Positions 35,330-44,230 of a stretch of 64,000 nt of DNA are shown piece by piece. A program made the position numbers and the translations under genes. Each line of letters opens with the position of its first letter. Position 1 is the stretch's first letter. The notes under the pieces were generated by a model. It was not told the origin of the DNA and made no database searches. It saw only the letters and a list, made by a program, of their open reading frames with translations. This DNA comes from Bacteroides ovatus. Lineage in GTDB: Bacteria > Bacteroidota > Bacteroidia > Bacteroidales > Bacteroidaceae. The stretch lies in assembly GCF_001314995.1 (NCBI RefSeq), contig NZ_CP012938.1:744001-808000 (forward strand), written 5' to 3'.

Positions 35330-35678
35330 GGATTTGCATAGAAATATATAGAATAATACTATCTTTGTAGAGGTATATCGGGCTTAATGGAGTGATTGTT
35401 CAATAATATTCATATTCATCATCGGGATATACAATGAGAATGAGGGCGAAATTTTTTATTGTGATAATTGGAATTGTGTAGCCCTAAATGTGCGAATAAC
35501 GTAAAAGTGGTAGCTTTTGAGTTTGAATTTTGCATATATTGAAACAGGCTATTTATAATATTTGCTATTAGTCTTGTTTGTAAACAGATATTGCTCTCTT
35601 AGACATGAATATAATTTGCCGTATTTGTGATTATACGGACCTTTGCAGAAGGTAACTAACAAACAATATTAGGGATTA
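35330..35678. other. Intergenic region with one orphan -7 box
   Basis: The 349 bases after the amidase gene contain TATCTTTG at 35360-35367, a perfect TAnnTTTG box, with TTTG at 35333-35336 (spacing 23, longer than usual). No gene longer than 15 codons follows it for 300 bases, so it could start a small RNA or be chance. The promoter of the next gene is at 35615-35645. Confidence 0.4.
35615..35645 (+). promoter_or_regulatory. Candidate promoter for the 132-aa gene
   Basis: TTTG at 35615-35618 and GACCTTTG at 35638-35645 are separated by 19 bases, one mismatch from the Bacteroides consensus. The gene start is 34 bases downstream. Confidence 0.45.
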
Positions 35679-36077
35679 ATGATTATATATAATAGTCGAT
35701 TAGCAAAATGTCTTCTCGATAAAAAGAAACATTCTTTTATGATTTTTGGGTGCTACTTTACCCGTTATAAGCAATTAGAATTTTGGGAGGAAATGGAAAA
35801 TCGGATTCATGTAAGGCAATACACGGAATGCTTTTTGCCTACATTGGTGCCGGCAGTAGGGGTATCGCTGTGGATATCATGGTGGTTTATGTTGATACCT
35901 TTGTCCGCATATCATTTCCTGTATTGGGTGGAACGGATGTTCCGGAATCACTCCATTTTCGACTGGGAAGCGTCGATACATTGTGGAGATTCACTTTATC
36001 TAAGGAAAAGAAAATCTTATGCCTGGATAAAAAAATATGGTAAAAGAAAGCTGCCATCGTCAAGATGGGCTGACTAA
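35679..36077 (+). CDS. Hypothetical membrane protein with HxxQ and ExxA-type residues
   Basis: The 132-aa protein has one or two central hydrophobic segments (LVPAVGVSLWISWWFMLI, LSAYHFLYWVERMF). They are preceded by ENRIHVRQY and followed by FDWEA. The arrangement His-x-x-Gln, a membrane hairpin, then Glu-Ala resembles small metallopeptidase-like proteins of phage and Bacteroides clusters, where the first motif is usually HExxHxxQ. Here the first His-Glu is missing, so activity is doubtful. It sits between the amidase and the DUF5131 gene with its own promoter and terminator. Confidence 0.5.
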   Translation: MIIYNSRLAKCLLDKKKHSFMIFGCYFTRYKQLEFWEEMENRIHVRQYTECFLPTLVPAVGVSLWISWWFMLIPLSAYHFLYWVERMFRNHSIFDWEASIHCGDSLYLRKRKSYAWIKKYGKRKLPSSRWAD

Positions 36078-36144
36078 GATAAAGATCCCTCGTGGATCGG
36101 CTGCCTGTGAAGGTCGCTCTATTGTTTGTTTTGTTTGTGTTTTG

Positions 36145-36185
36145 GTGCACCTTTATTCTGTTGAAGAATAAGGTGCACTCTTTTT
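36145..36185 (+). terminator. Intrinsic terminator
   Basis: GTGCACCTTTATTCT pairs with AGAATAAGGTGCAC with one bulged T, followed by TCTTTTT. It lies 67 bases after the 132-aa gene and upstream of the DUF5131 gene. Confidence 0.85.
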
Positions 36186-36208
36186 ATGGTTATATCATAG
36201 ATTAAATA

Positions 36209-36216
36209 TATCTTTG
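36209..36216 (+). promoter_or_regulatory. -7 box upstream of the DUF5131 gene
   Basis: TATCTTTG matches TAnnTTTG exactly and ends 13 bases before the start codon, immediately after a terminator. No good -33 box is seen, and the leader would be very short. Confidence 0.4.
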
Positions 36217-36229
36217 AAGAAAAAAGAAG

Positions 36230-36979
36230 ATGGGTGAAAAGGCTTCAATGTGGAATCTCTGGCACGGCTGTCACAAATTGAGTGAGGGCTGTCGGCATTG
36301 TTATGTGTACCGGACGGATGGTAAATATGGAAAAGACAGTTCGGTGGTGACAAAGACGGAGAAGTTTGATTTACCTTTGCTTCGAAAAAAGAACGGTACG
36401 TATAAGATACCTTCGGGAAATCTGGTATATACCTGTTTTACTTCGGATTTTCTGATAGAAGATGCCGACGAATGGCGTGCCGAAGCATGGGAGATGATAC
36501 GGATACGGCAGGACTTGCATTTCCTCTTTATCACCAAACGAATCGATCGATTACAACAGTGTCTGCCTCCGGATTGGGGTGATGGGTATGAGAACGTAAC
36601 AATCTGCTGCACAATGGAGAATCAGGATAGGGTGGATTATCGTCTACCTATTTATAGAGAAATTCCTATTAAACATAAAATTATTATCTGCGAGCCGCTT
36701 CTTAGCCGGATTGATTTTAGAGGTGAGTTAGGGGATTGGGTGGAACAGGTGGTTGCCGGAGGAGAGTCGGGAAAGGAAGCCCGAATGTGTGACTACGAGT
36801 GGGTGCTGGATATCCGGCAGCAATGTATAGATGCGAATGTCGGCTTTTGGTTCAAGCAGACTGGGAGTTATTTGCTGAAAGAGGGACATGAATACAAAAT
36901 TGCCCGACAGTTTCAACATTCGCAGGCGAGGAAGGCAGGATTGAATTATACGCCTGATAAACAAGAAATAAAAGGTTAG
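36230..36979 (+). CDS. DUF5131 family protein (phage Gp37/Gp68-like)
   Basis: The 249-aa protein opens MGEKASMWNLWHGCHKLSEG and continues CRHCYVYR, giving a Cys-x6-Cys-x2-Cys cluster followed by Tyr. This is the DUF5131 (Gp37/Gp68) hallmark, which resembles the Fe-S site of radical-SAM enzymes. Further family features are FITKRIDRL, VTICCTMENQ, IICEPLLSRID, VVAGGESG and FWFKQTG. The reaction is not known. Members are found on phages and in bacterial chromosomes; here it ends a run of phage-type genes (HU, amidase). It has its own -7 box and terminator, so it is monocistronic. Confidence 0.85.
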   Translation: MGEKASMWNLWHGCHKLSEGCRHCYVYRTDGKYGKDSSVVTKTEKFDLPLLRKKNGTYKIPSGNLVYTCFTSDFLIEDADEWRAEAWEMIRIRQDLHFLFITKRIDRLQQCLPPDWGDGYENVTICCTMENQDRVDYRLPIYREIPIKHKIIICEPLLSRIDFRGELGDWVEQVVAGGESGKEARMCDYEWVLDIRQQCIDANVGFWFKQTGSYLLKEGHEYKIARQFQHSQARKAGLNYTPDKQEIKG

Positions 36980-36998
36980 TTTAGATATTTTTTACTGA

Positions 36999-37031
36999 AA
37001 GCGAGGGTTGCTTGGCAATCTTCGCTTTTTT
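36999..37031 (+). terminator. Intrinsic terminator
   Basis: AAGCGAGGGTTGC pairs with GCAATCTTCGCTT (two non-Watson-Crick positions) around a three-base loop, followed by TTTT. It ends the DUF5131 unit. Confidence 0.75.
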
Positions 37032-37107
37032 GTTTTATTGAGTACAAAATACGGATAATCACGTCTTTTTATAAAGATATTGTGTAAATTTTAAATTATC
37101 CATATTA

Positions 37108-39204
37108 ATGAAACAGATAAAACTGTTACTTCTTTTAGCTTCCGCCTCCGTTACGGGAGCACTTGCGCAAAGCAATGGATTGACGGATATGAGTCAGAGC
37201 CGTTTTGCGAAGATGGCGAATACCGGAATCAGTGCCGTACATTGGACAGATGGATTCTGGGGAGATCGCTTTCAGGTATTTAGCCGGACTTCCCTGCAAA
37301 GTATGTGGAACACTTGGAACACGCCGGAGATCTCTCACGGTTTCCGTAATTTTGAGATTGCTGCCGGTGTGTGCAAGGGTGAACATTGGGGACCTCCGTT
37401 CCATGACGGAGATATGTATAAGTGGATGGAAGGAGTGGCTTCTGTCTATGCTGTCAACAAAGATCCGGAACTGGATAAGTTAATGGATAACTTTATTGCT
37501 TGTGTCGTAAAAGCCCAACGTGCAGATGGTTATATACATACACCTGTTGTTATCGAAGAACTGAATAAAGGGATTGACTCCCATGCATTAGGGGATCAGT
37601 ATAAACAAACGGTCATTGGAACGAAAGTAGGTGATGAGAATGAAAAAGGAGCTTTTGCCAATCGGTTGAACTTTGAGACATATAACCTGGGACACCTGAT
37701 GATGGCGGGTATTGTGCATCGTCGTGCCACCGGAAAGACTACTCTTTTTGATGCTGCCGTAAAAACAACGGATTTTCTTTGCCACTTTTACGAAACGGCT
37801 TCTGCCGAACTGGCTCGTAATGCCATTTGCCCTTCACATTATATGGGAGTGGTCGAAATGTATCGTGCCACAGGAAATCCCCGTTATCTGGAACTTTCGA
37901 AGAACCTGATTGATATTCGCGGTATGGTGGAAAACGGAACGGATGATAATCAGGATCGTATTCCTTTCCGCGACCAGTATCGTGCAATGGGGCATGCCGT
38001 ACGTGCAAATTATCTGTATGCAGGAGTAGCAGATGTATATGCAGAAATCGGTGAGCAGCAATTAATGAAGAATCTGACTAGTATCTGGAATGATATCGTA
38101 ACCCGGAAAATGTACGTGACCGGAGCTTGCGGTGCTCTTTATGATGGTACATCGCCCGATGGAACGTGTTATGAGCCGGATAGTATTCAGAAAGTGCATC
38201 AGAGTTATGGACGTCCTTATCAGTTGCCGAATAGCACTGCGCATAATGAAACGTGTGCCAATATCGGAAATATGCTTTTCAACTGGCGTATGCTGGAAGT
38301 GACAGGGGATGCGAAATATGCTGATCTTGTAGAGACTTGTCTTTATAATAGTGTATTGAGCGGTATCAGTCTGGATGGAAAGAAATATTTCTATACCAAT
38401 CCGCTTCGTATCAGTGCCGATCTTCCTTACACGCTTCGTTGGCCGAAGGAACGGACGGAATATATCAGTTGTTTCTGCTGCCCGCCGAATACATTGCGTA
38501 CATTGTGTCAGGCACAGAATTACGCCTACACATTGAGTCCGGAAGGCATTTACTGTAACTTGTATGGTGCAAACACGCTGACTACGACTTGGAAAGACAA
38601 AGGAGAGCTGGCATTAACACAAGAGACGGATTATCCCTGGGAAGGAAAGGTACGTGTAACGTTGGATAGAGTTCCTCGTAAGGCAGGTGCTTTCTCGCTC
38701 TTCTTACGTATTCCTGAATGGTGCGAAAAGGCTACGCTCGCAGTGAATGGACAGCCGCTGCAAACCAATGCAAAGGCAAATTCGTATGCGGAAGTAAATC
38801 GTACATGGAAGAAGGGGGATGTAGTGGAGCTGGTGATGGATATGCCTGTCCGTTTGCTCGAAGCTCATCCGTTAGCAGAGGAGATTCGTAATCAGGTGGT
38901 CGTGAAGCGCGGGCCGTTGGTTTACTGTCTGGAAAGTATGGATATTGCAAACGGGGAAAAGATTGATAATGTATTGATTCCCGCTGATATAAAACTAACT
39001 CCGAAAAAAATCACAATTGAAGGCAGTCCGATTGTTGCACTTGAAGGAATGGCACGTCTGGCATCTGCAACTTCGTGGGAAGGAGTGCTTTACCGGCCGG
39101 TTGTTCAGGCTGAAAAGACAGTAAATATCCGCTTGATTCCTTATTATGCCTGGGGAAACAGAGGAAAGGGAGAAATGACTGTATGGATGCCTCTTGCCAG
39201 ATAG
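37108..39204 (+). CDS. GH127 glycosidase (DUF1680), RG-II type
   Basis: The 698-aa enzyme has a Sec signal (TGALAQ at residue 21) and the (alpha/alpha)6-barrel signatures of GH127. NETCANIGNMLFNWRML supplies the zinc ligands Glu381 and Cys383. CFCCPPNTLR holds Cys457 and Cys458, equivalent to the zinc ligand and nucleophile pair of characterised beta-L-arabinofuranosidases. It is followed by GH141-like and GH78 genes, the content of the BT1001-BT1003 cluster of B. thetaiotaomicron, in which the GH127 enzyme releases aceric acid from RG-II. The specificity here is inferred from that arrangement; arabinofuranosidase activity remains possible. Periplasmic location. Confidence 0.88.
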   Translation: MKQIKLLLLLASASVTGALAQSNGLTDMSQSRFAKMANTGISAVHWTDGFWGDRFQVFSRTSLQSMWNTWNTPEISHGFRNFEIAAGVCKGEHWGPPFHDGDMYKWMEGVASVYAVNKDPELDKLMDNFIACVVKAQRADGYIHTPVVIEELNKGIDSHALGDQYKQTVIGTKVGDENEKGAFANRLNFETYNLGHLMMAGIVHRRATGKTTLFDAAVKTTDFLCHFYETASAELARNAICPSHYMGVVEMYRATGNPRYLELSKNLIDIRGMVENGTDDNQDRIPFRDQYRAMGHAVRANYLYAGVADVYAEIGEQQLMKNLTSIWNDIVTRKMYVTGACGALYDGTSPDGTCYEPDSIQKVHQSYGRPYQLPNSTAHNETCANIGNMLFNWRMLEVTGDAKYADLVETCLYNSVLSGISLDGKKYFYTNPLRISADLPYTLRWPKERTEYISCFCCPPNTLRTLCQAQNYAYTLSPEGIYCNLYGANTLTTTWKDKGELALTQETDYPWEGKVRVTLDRVPRKAGAFSLFLRIPEWCEKATLAVNGQPLQTNAKANSYAEVNRTWKKGDVVELVMDMPVRLLEAHPLAEEIRNQVVVKRGPLVYCLESMDIANGEKIDNVLIPADIKLTPKKITIEGSPIVALEGMARLASATSWEGVLYRPVVQAEKTVNIRLIPYYAWGNRGKGEMTVWMPLAR

Positions 39205-39227
39205 TCCGGATTGTTTAGTATACAGAA

Positions 39228-41096
39228 ATGAAAAAAAACATGAAAAAGTTATTTGTAACGGCTATATGTATCTTGTGCAGTCACTGGCTATTGGCTGGTG
39301 AGATATGGATTTCTCCCAAGGGCAGTGACTTCAACGACGGAACTCGTCAATCTCCTAAAGCCACGCTGACTTCTGCCTTGCGACAAGCACGAGAATGGCG
39401 CAGGACAGAGGATAACCGTATTCAAGGTGGAATCACAATCTATATGGAAGGTGGAACGTATGCCTTCCATGAACCGGTTTTTATCCGTCCGGAAGATAGC
39501 GGAACCAAGGAATCGCCCACAGTCATTCGTTCGGTAGGCGATGAAAAGGTGATATTGAGTGGGGGAATCAGCATAAATGGCTGGAAGAAGCAAGGGAAAG
39601 TTTGGGTAGCAGATGTCCCGGCATTTAATGGACGTCCATTGGATTTCCGCCAGTTGTGGGTGAATGGAAAAAAGGCAGTTCGTGCCCGTGATGTGGAAGA
39701 TTTCGAAAAGATGAATCGCATTTGCAGTGTGGATGAGAAGAATGAAATTCTTTATGTACCTGCAGTTTCCATTCGCAGACTTATTGATAATAAAGGGAAT
39801 TTGAAAGCTAAATATGCCGAGATGGTATTACATCAGATGTGGTGTGTTGCCAATCTTCGGATTCGTTCAGTTGAAGTGCAGGGAGATAGTGCGGCAATAC
39901 GTTTTCATCAACCGGAAAGCCGGATTCAGTTTGAGCATCCCTGGCCGCGTCCGATGGTGACGACGAACGGACATAATTCTGCTTTCTATCTGACAAATGC
40001 TCGTGAATTACAGGATGTACCTGGAGAATGGTATCATGATATAGATGCCCGTAAAGTATATTATTATCCACGGGAAGGAGAGAAGATGCAGGAGGCGGAA
40101 GTGATCGTGCCTGCTGTTGAGACATTAGTACGGGTGGAAGGAACTTTGGATCGCCCTGTGTGTCATATTCGTTTTGAGAAAATTACTTTTTCCTATACTA
40201 CGTGGATGCGTCCGTCAGAAAAAGGACATGTACCTCTTCAGGCAGGTATGTATCTGACAGATGGTTACCGGATTGATCCGAAAATGCAACGGAACTACTT
40301 GAATCATCCGTTGGATAACCAAGGATGGTTGGGACGTCCCGCAGCTGCTGTTCGTGTGGTTGCTGCAAGGCAGATTGATTTCGAGCGGTGCCGATTCGAA
40401 CATTTAGGCTCAACCGGATTGGATTATGAAGAAGCGGTGCAAGGCGGTGTTGTTCGTGGCTGTCTCTTCCGCGATATTGCCGGAAATGGTCTGTTAGTCG
40501 GCAGTTTTTCTCCGGCTGCTCATGAGACGCATTTGCCATACGATCCTGCTGATCGTCGGGAAGTATGCACACAGCAACAAATCAATAATTGCTATTTCAC
40601 GGAAATAGGCAATGAAGATTGGGGATGCCTTGCCATTGCTGCGGGATATGTAGGGGACGTCAATATCGAGCATAATGAAATCAGCGAAGTGCCTTATAGT
40701 GGCATTAGTCTTGGTTGGGGATGGACGCAAACTGTGAATTGTATGCGTAATAACAGAGTACATGCCAATCTGATTCATCATTATGCGAAACACATGTATG
40801 ATGTGGCAGGTATTTACACACTCGGTTCGCAGCCGAAAAGTTATGTAACGGAGAATTGCGTGCATAGTATTTATAAACCGGGGTATGTACACGATCCTAA
40901 TCACTGGTTCTATCTTTATACGGATGAAGGTTCTTCCTTTATTACTGTACGTGATAATTGGACAGAAGGAGAGAAGTATCTGCAAAATGCCAATGGCCCG
41001 GGAAATGTATGGGAGAACAATGGCCCGAAGGTGGATAATGTTATTCGTGAACGTGCGGGAGTGGAAGCAGCGTATAAGGATCTGCTGAATTATTAA
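39228..41096 (+). CDS. GH141-like right-handed beta-helix glycosidase
   Basis: The 622-aa protein has a Sec signal (HWLLAG) and begins EIWISPKGSDFNDGT, a start typical of beta-helix enzymes. Many short strands with turns follow (RVVAARQIDFERCRF, GGVVRGCLFRDIAGNGLL, GDVNIEHNEISEVPYSGISL). Length and layout match GH141, whose founding RG-II member (BT1002) is an alpha-L-fucosidase. It lies 23 bases after the GH127 gene and before a GH78 gene, as expected for that pathway. I cannot name catalytic residues. A second ATG four codons in is also possible as start. The specificity is inference from synteny. Confidence 0.75.
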   Translation: MKKNMKKLFVTAICILCSHWLLAGEIWISPKGSDFNDGTRQSPKATLTSALRQAREWRRTEDNRIQGGITIYMEGGTYAFHEPVFIRPEDSGTKESPTVIRSVGDEKVILSGGISINGWKKQGKVWVADVPAFNGRPLDFRQLWVNGKKAVRARDVEDFEKMNRICSVDEKNEILYVPAVSIRRLIDNKGNLKAKYAEMVLHQMWCVANLRIRSVEVQGDSAAIRFHQPESRIQFEHPWPRPMVTTNGHNSAFYLTNARELQDVPGEWYHDIDARKVYYYPREGEKMQEAEVIVPAVETLVRVEGTLDRPVCHIRFEKITFSYTTWMRPSEKGHVPLQAGMYLTDGYRIDPKMQRNYLNHPLDNQGWLGRPAAAVRVVAARQIDFERCRFEHLGSTGLDYEEAVQGGVVRGCLFRDIAGNGLLVGSFSPAAHETHLPYDPADRREVCTQQQINNCYFTEIGNEDWGCLAIAAGYVGDVNIEHNEISEVPYSGISLGWGWTQTVNCMRNNRVHANLIHHYAKHMYDVAGIYTLGSQPKSYVTENCVHSIYKPGYVHDPNHWFYLYTDEGSSFITVRDNWTEGEKYLQNANGPGNVWENNGPKVDNVIRERAGVEAAYKDLLNY

Positions 41097-41131
41097 TAGC
41101 AGCCGATAAATAATCTTATTGTAAGATATGC

Positions 41132-41177
41132 TTCGTTCCACCATGGTGGAACTAAACGTCAACCACTGTGGAACGAA
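41132..41177. repeat. Palindromic element between the GH141 and GH78 genes
   Basis: GTTCCACCATGGTGGAAC (41135-41152) is a perfect 18-base palindrome. The wider arms TTCGTTCCAC (41132-41141) and GTGGAACGAA (41168-41177) can pair instead, enclosing it. Like the 8410 and 46019 elements it lies between genes. It may modulate expression within the operon. Confidence 0.55.
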
Positions 41178-41217
41178 TTATTTCTTATGATTCAGTTTGT
41201 TAGTAATAGAAAGAAAA

Positions 41218-43422
41218 ATGAAAAAGAAATATATGATATTGCTTAGTGCCTTGTCTTTGGCAAGCAGCACATTTGCCCAGACTTGGATATGGTATCCGGG
41301 AGACTACGAAATCTGGTTGGGAAATCAAATGAATAACCGTCGTACGGAACGAGGTGCATTTTTCCCTCCTTTTTGGAAAACGGACAGTCATTATGTTGTC
41401 GTAGAATTCAGCAAGCAACTGAATCTTTCCGAGCCGGAAGAAATCTTTATTGCTGCCGAAGGAAAGTACAACGTCAAACTGGATGGAAAGCTCCAGTTCG
41501 GTATGCCGGAAACCATGTTGCTTCCGGCCGGAAAACATAATCTGAACATCAAAGTCTGGAATCAGGCAACTCCTCCCACTATTTATGTGAAGGGAAAAAC
41601 GGTGAATTCAGACTCTTCCTGGCGTGTGACTTACGAAGATAAAGAATGGATTGACGAGAGCGGAAAAGCCAGTGACACATCTGCCACTATCTATATGGAT
41701 GCCGGATGCTGGAACTTTGACGGAGCTACCCAACGTCCTTCACAATTCAGTCTGATGCGTGAACCGCAGCAACCTGTTACGAAGTCAGAACAGTCTGAAG
41801 GAGGTATTCTTTATGATTTTGGAAAAGAAACATTCGGATTCATCACATTGAAGAATCTTTCCGGAAAAGGAAAAATAGAAATTTATTATGGTGAAAGCCC
41901 GGAAGAAGCAAAAGATAAAGCATATTGCGAAACATTGGACAAACTCTTGCTCGAACCGGGACAAGTGACCGACCTTGCTATCCGCAGCACTTCTCCCTTG
42001 AGTAATTCTGAAAACGAATATACATTGGAGAACAGTAAAGCCTTTCGCTATGTCTATGTAACTCACGAGCCGGGTGTACAGATTGGAGAAGTCTCCATGC
42101 AATATGAATATCTTCCTGAAGAATACCGCGGAAGTTTCCGTTGTAATGATGAAGAATTGAATCGTATTTGGGAAGTTGGCGCATACACCATGCATCTCAC
42201 TACCCGCGAATTCTTCATTGACGGTATCAAACGTGACCGTTGGGTATGGAGTGGCGATGCCATCCAAAGTTATTTGATGAATTATTATCTTTTCTTTGAT
42301 AACGAGTCTGTCAAACGTACAATTTGGTTACTTCGTGGCAAGGATCCTGTAACCAGCCACAGTAATACAATCATGGACTATACTTTCTACTGGTTTCTTA
42401 GTGTATATGACTATTATATGTATAGTGGCGACCGCCATTTTGTCAACCAACTATATCCACGTATGCAAACAATGATGGATTATGTGTTGGGACGTACCAA
42501 TAAGAATGGCATGGTAGAAGGAATGACGGGCGACTGGGTATTTGTGGACTGGGCAGACGGCTATCTGGATAAGAAAGGCGAACTCTCTTTTGAGCAAGTT
42601 TTATTTTGCAGAAGTCTGGAAACGATGGCTTTGTGTGCAGAATTGGTTGGAGACACTAATAGCAAACAAAAATACGAAAAATTAGCTGTCGCTTTGAAAG
42701 CAAAACTAGAACCCACCTTTTGGAATAACCAGAAACAGGCATTTGTACATAACTGTGTCAACGGTCAGCAAAGTGATGCAGTCACCCGCTATGCAAATAT
42801 GTTTTCTGTATTCTTTCAATATTTGAACGCAGATAAGCAGCAAGCCATCAAGAACTCTGTTCTTCTGAATGACAGTATTCTGAAAATAACAACTCCCTAT
42901 ATGCGTTTTTACGAACTGGAAGCACTTTGTGCTCTTGGCGAACAGGATGCTGTAATGAAAGAAATGAAAGCCTATTGGGGAGGAATGTTGAAGGAAGGTG
43001 CTACCTCCTTCTGGGAAAAATATAACCCGGAAGAAATCGGAACGCAACATCTTGCCATGTATGGCCGTCCTTATGGCAAGAGTTTGTGCCATGCCTGGGG
43101 AGCGAGTCCTATCTACCTGTTGGGCAAATATTATCTGGGAGTGAAACCTGTAAAAGAAGGATATAAAGAGTTTGCTATTACTCCTGTGTTGGGAGGATTG
43201 AAATGGATGGAAGGCACTGTCCCCACTCCAAATGGCAATATCCATGTCTATATGAACAGCAAAACGATGAAAGTGAAAGCAACAGAAGGGAAAGGCTATC
43301 TAACCATCAAAAGCCGTCGTCCACCTAAAGCAAATATCGGAACACCGGAAAAAGTGTCGGAAGGAGTATGGCGGCTCTGGATTGATTCACCCGAAGAAAG
43401 AATTGTTACCTATCATTTATAA
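41218..43422 (+). CDS. GH78 alpha-L-rhamnosidase, RG-II type
   Basis: From ATG at 41218 (an in-frame TTG lies seven codons upstream) the 734-aa protein has a Sec signal (SSTFAQ). N-terminal beta-sandwich domains precede the GH78 (alpha/alpha)6 barrel: FFIDGIKRDRWVWSGDAIQSY with acidic catalytic-site residues, GMTGDWVFVDWAD, FWEKYNP and SLCHAWGASPIYLLGKYY. A C-terminal beta domain follows. The neighbouring GH127 and GH141-like genes place it with the BT1001-type rhamnosidase that acts on RG-II side chains. Periplasmic, last gene of the operon, followed by a terminator. The exact linkage cut is inferred. Confidence 0.85.
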   Translation: MKKKYMILLSALSLASSTFAQTWIWYPGDYEIWLGNQMNNRRTERGAFFPPFWKTDSHYVVVEFSKQLNLSEPEEIFIAAEGKYNVKLDGKLQFGMPETMLLPAGKHNLNIKVWNQATPPTIYVKGKTVNSDSSWRVTYEDKEWIDESGKASDTSATIYMDAGCWNFDGATQRPSQFSLMREPQQPVTKSEQSEGGILYDFGKETFGFITLKNLSGKGKIEIYYGESPEEAKDKAYCETLDKLLLEPGQVTDLAIRSTSPLSNSENEYTLENSKAFRYVYVTHEPGVQIGEVSMQYEYLPEEYRGSFRCNDEELNRIWEVGAYTMHLTTREFFIDGIKRDRWVWSGDAIQSYLMNYYLFFDNESVKRTIWLLRGKDPVTSHSNTIMDYTFYWFLSVYDYYMYSGDRHFVNQLYPRMQTMMDYVLGRTNKNGMVEGMTGDWVFVDWADGYLDKKGELSFEQVLFCRSLETMALCAELVGDTNSKQKYEKLAVALKAKLEPTFWNNQKQAFVHNCVNGQQSDAVTRYANMFSVFFQYLNADKQQAIKNSVLLNDSILKITTPYMRFYELEALCALGEQDAVMKEMKAYWGGMLKEGATSFWEKYNPEEIGTQHLAMYGRPYGKSLCHAWGASPIYLLGKYYLGVKPVKEGYKEFAITPVLGGLKWMEGTVPTPNGNIHVYMNSKTMKVKATEGKGYLTIKSRRPPKANIGTPEKVSEGVWRLWIDSPEERIVTYHL

Positions 43423-43447
43423 TACATTGTTAATTAGTTAGTGGAGT

Positions 43448-43504
43448 AGTCCTTGATTAACGGTTCCTCTTTTTAATGGGGGATTGTTAATCGGGGACTT
43501 TTTT
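43448..43504 (+). terminator. Intrinsic terminator after the GH78 gene
   Basis: AGTCCTTGATTAAC pairs with GTTAATCGGGGACT (two mismatched or wobble positions) across a 24-base loop, followed by six T. Confidence 0.7.
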
Positions 43505-43537
43505 CGTAAATACCTCTAGGTTTTCTAAGGAATTTGC

Positions 43538-43545
43538 TACATTTG
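43538..43545 (+). promoter_or_regulatory. -7 box for the ECF sigma gene
   Basis: TACATTTG matches TAnnTTTG exactly, 60 bases before the sigma-factor ATG and just after the preceding terminator. The -33 region is unclear. Confidence 0.5.
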
Positions 43546-43604
43546 CTCTTCATAAAGAGAGAAACATTTAGTTCTTTTGGAAACAAGTAAACAAAATCCG
43601 AAGA

Positions 43605-44225
43605 ATGAAAAACAAGATTGACCAATATACTGATACAGATGATGAGAAACTCTTCGCCTTGATTGAACAAGGTGATGAAGGAGCTTTCACCCAAGCCTAT
43701 GAAAGGTATCATAAACTATTATATGTATTAGCCTATCGTTATTTAATGAGTTCTGATATGGCAGAAGATGTAGTGCAACATGTCTTTAGCCGTTTGTGGG
43801 AATTTCGTTCAGAACTACGTGTGGGAATCAGCCTAAAGAACTATCTCTTTACGATGACAAAAAATCATGTCTTGAACTTGATTCGCAATGAAAACAGCGC
43901 GATTGCAAAGAACTATGAGATGGCACAAGCCGCTTCGCCTTACGAAGATAATCTGATAGAAAAACTGGAGAAAAAAGAGTTGATGTCCAGTTTTTATAAA
44001 GCAGTGGATATGCTTCCTGCGCAAAAACGGGATATTTGCTTGATGAAAGTACAGGAGGAACTGACAAATCAGGAAATTGCGGAACGGATGAATCTATCCG
44101 TAAATACTATCAAGACACATTATTCGGAAGCGTTGAAACTTCTCCGTATCCATCTAAGTAAGATGTTAATAATTGTTGCATTTACCACACTAATGACCTT
44201 TTTGAGTGTCCATTTAATAAAGTGA
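43605..44225 (+). CDS. ECF (FecI-like) RNA polymerase sigma factor
   Basis: The 206-aa protein has sigma region 2 (LFALIEQGDEGAFTQAYERY, AEDVVQHVFSRLWE) and region 4 (LPAQKRDICLMKVQ, TNQEIAERMNLSVNTIKTHY). It ends in a hydrophobic stretch (MLIIVAFTTLMTFLSV) unusual for the family. It is paired with a FecR anti-sigma gene and, beyond a creatininase gene, an STN-bearing SusC. In this system substrate binding to SusC signals through FecR to release the sigma factor, which then transcribes the SusC operon. The C-terminal hydrophobic tail might help attach it to the membrane beside FecR; that is a guess. Confidence 0.93.
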   Translation: MKNKIDQYTDTDDEKLFALIEQGDEGAFTQAYERYHKLLYVLAYRYLMSSDMAEDVVQHVFSRLWEFRSELRVGISLKNYLFTMTKNHVLNLIRNENSAIAKNYEMAQAASPYEDNLIEKLEKKELMSSFYKAVDMLPAQKRDICLMKVQEELTNQEIAERMNLSVNTIKTHYSEALKLLRIHLSKMLIIVAFTTLMTFLSVHLIK

Positions 44226-44230
44226 TAAAA

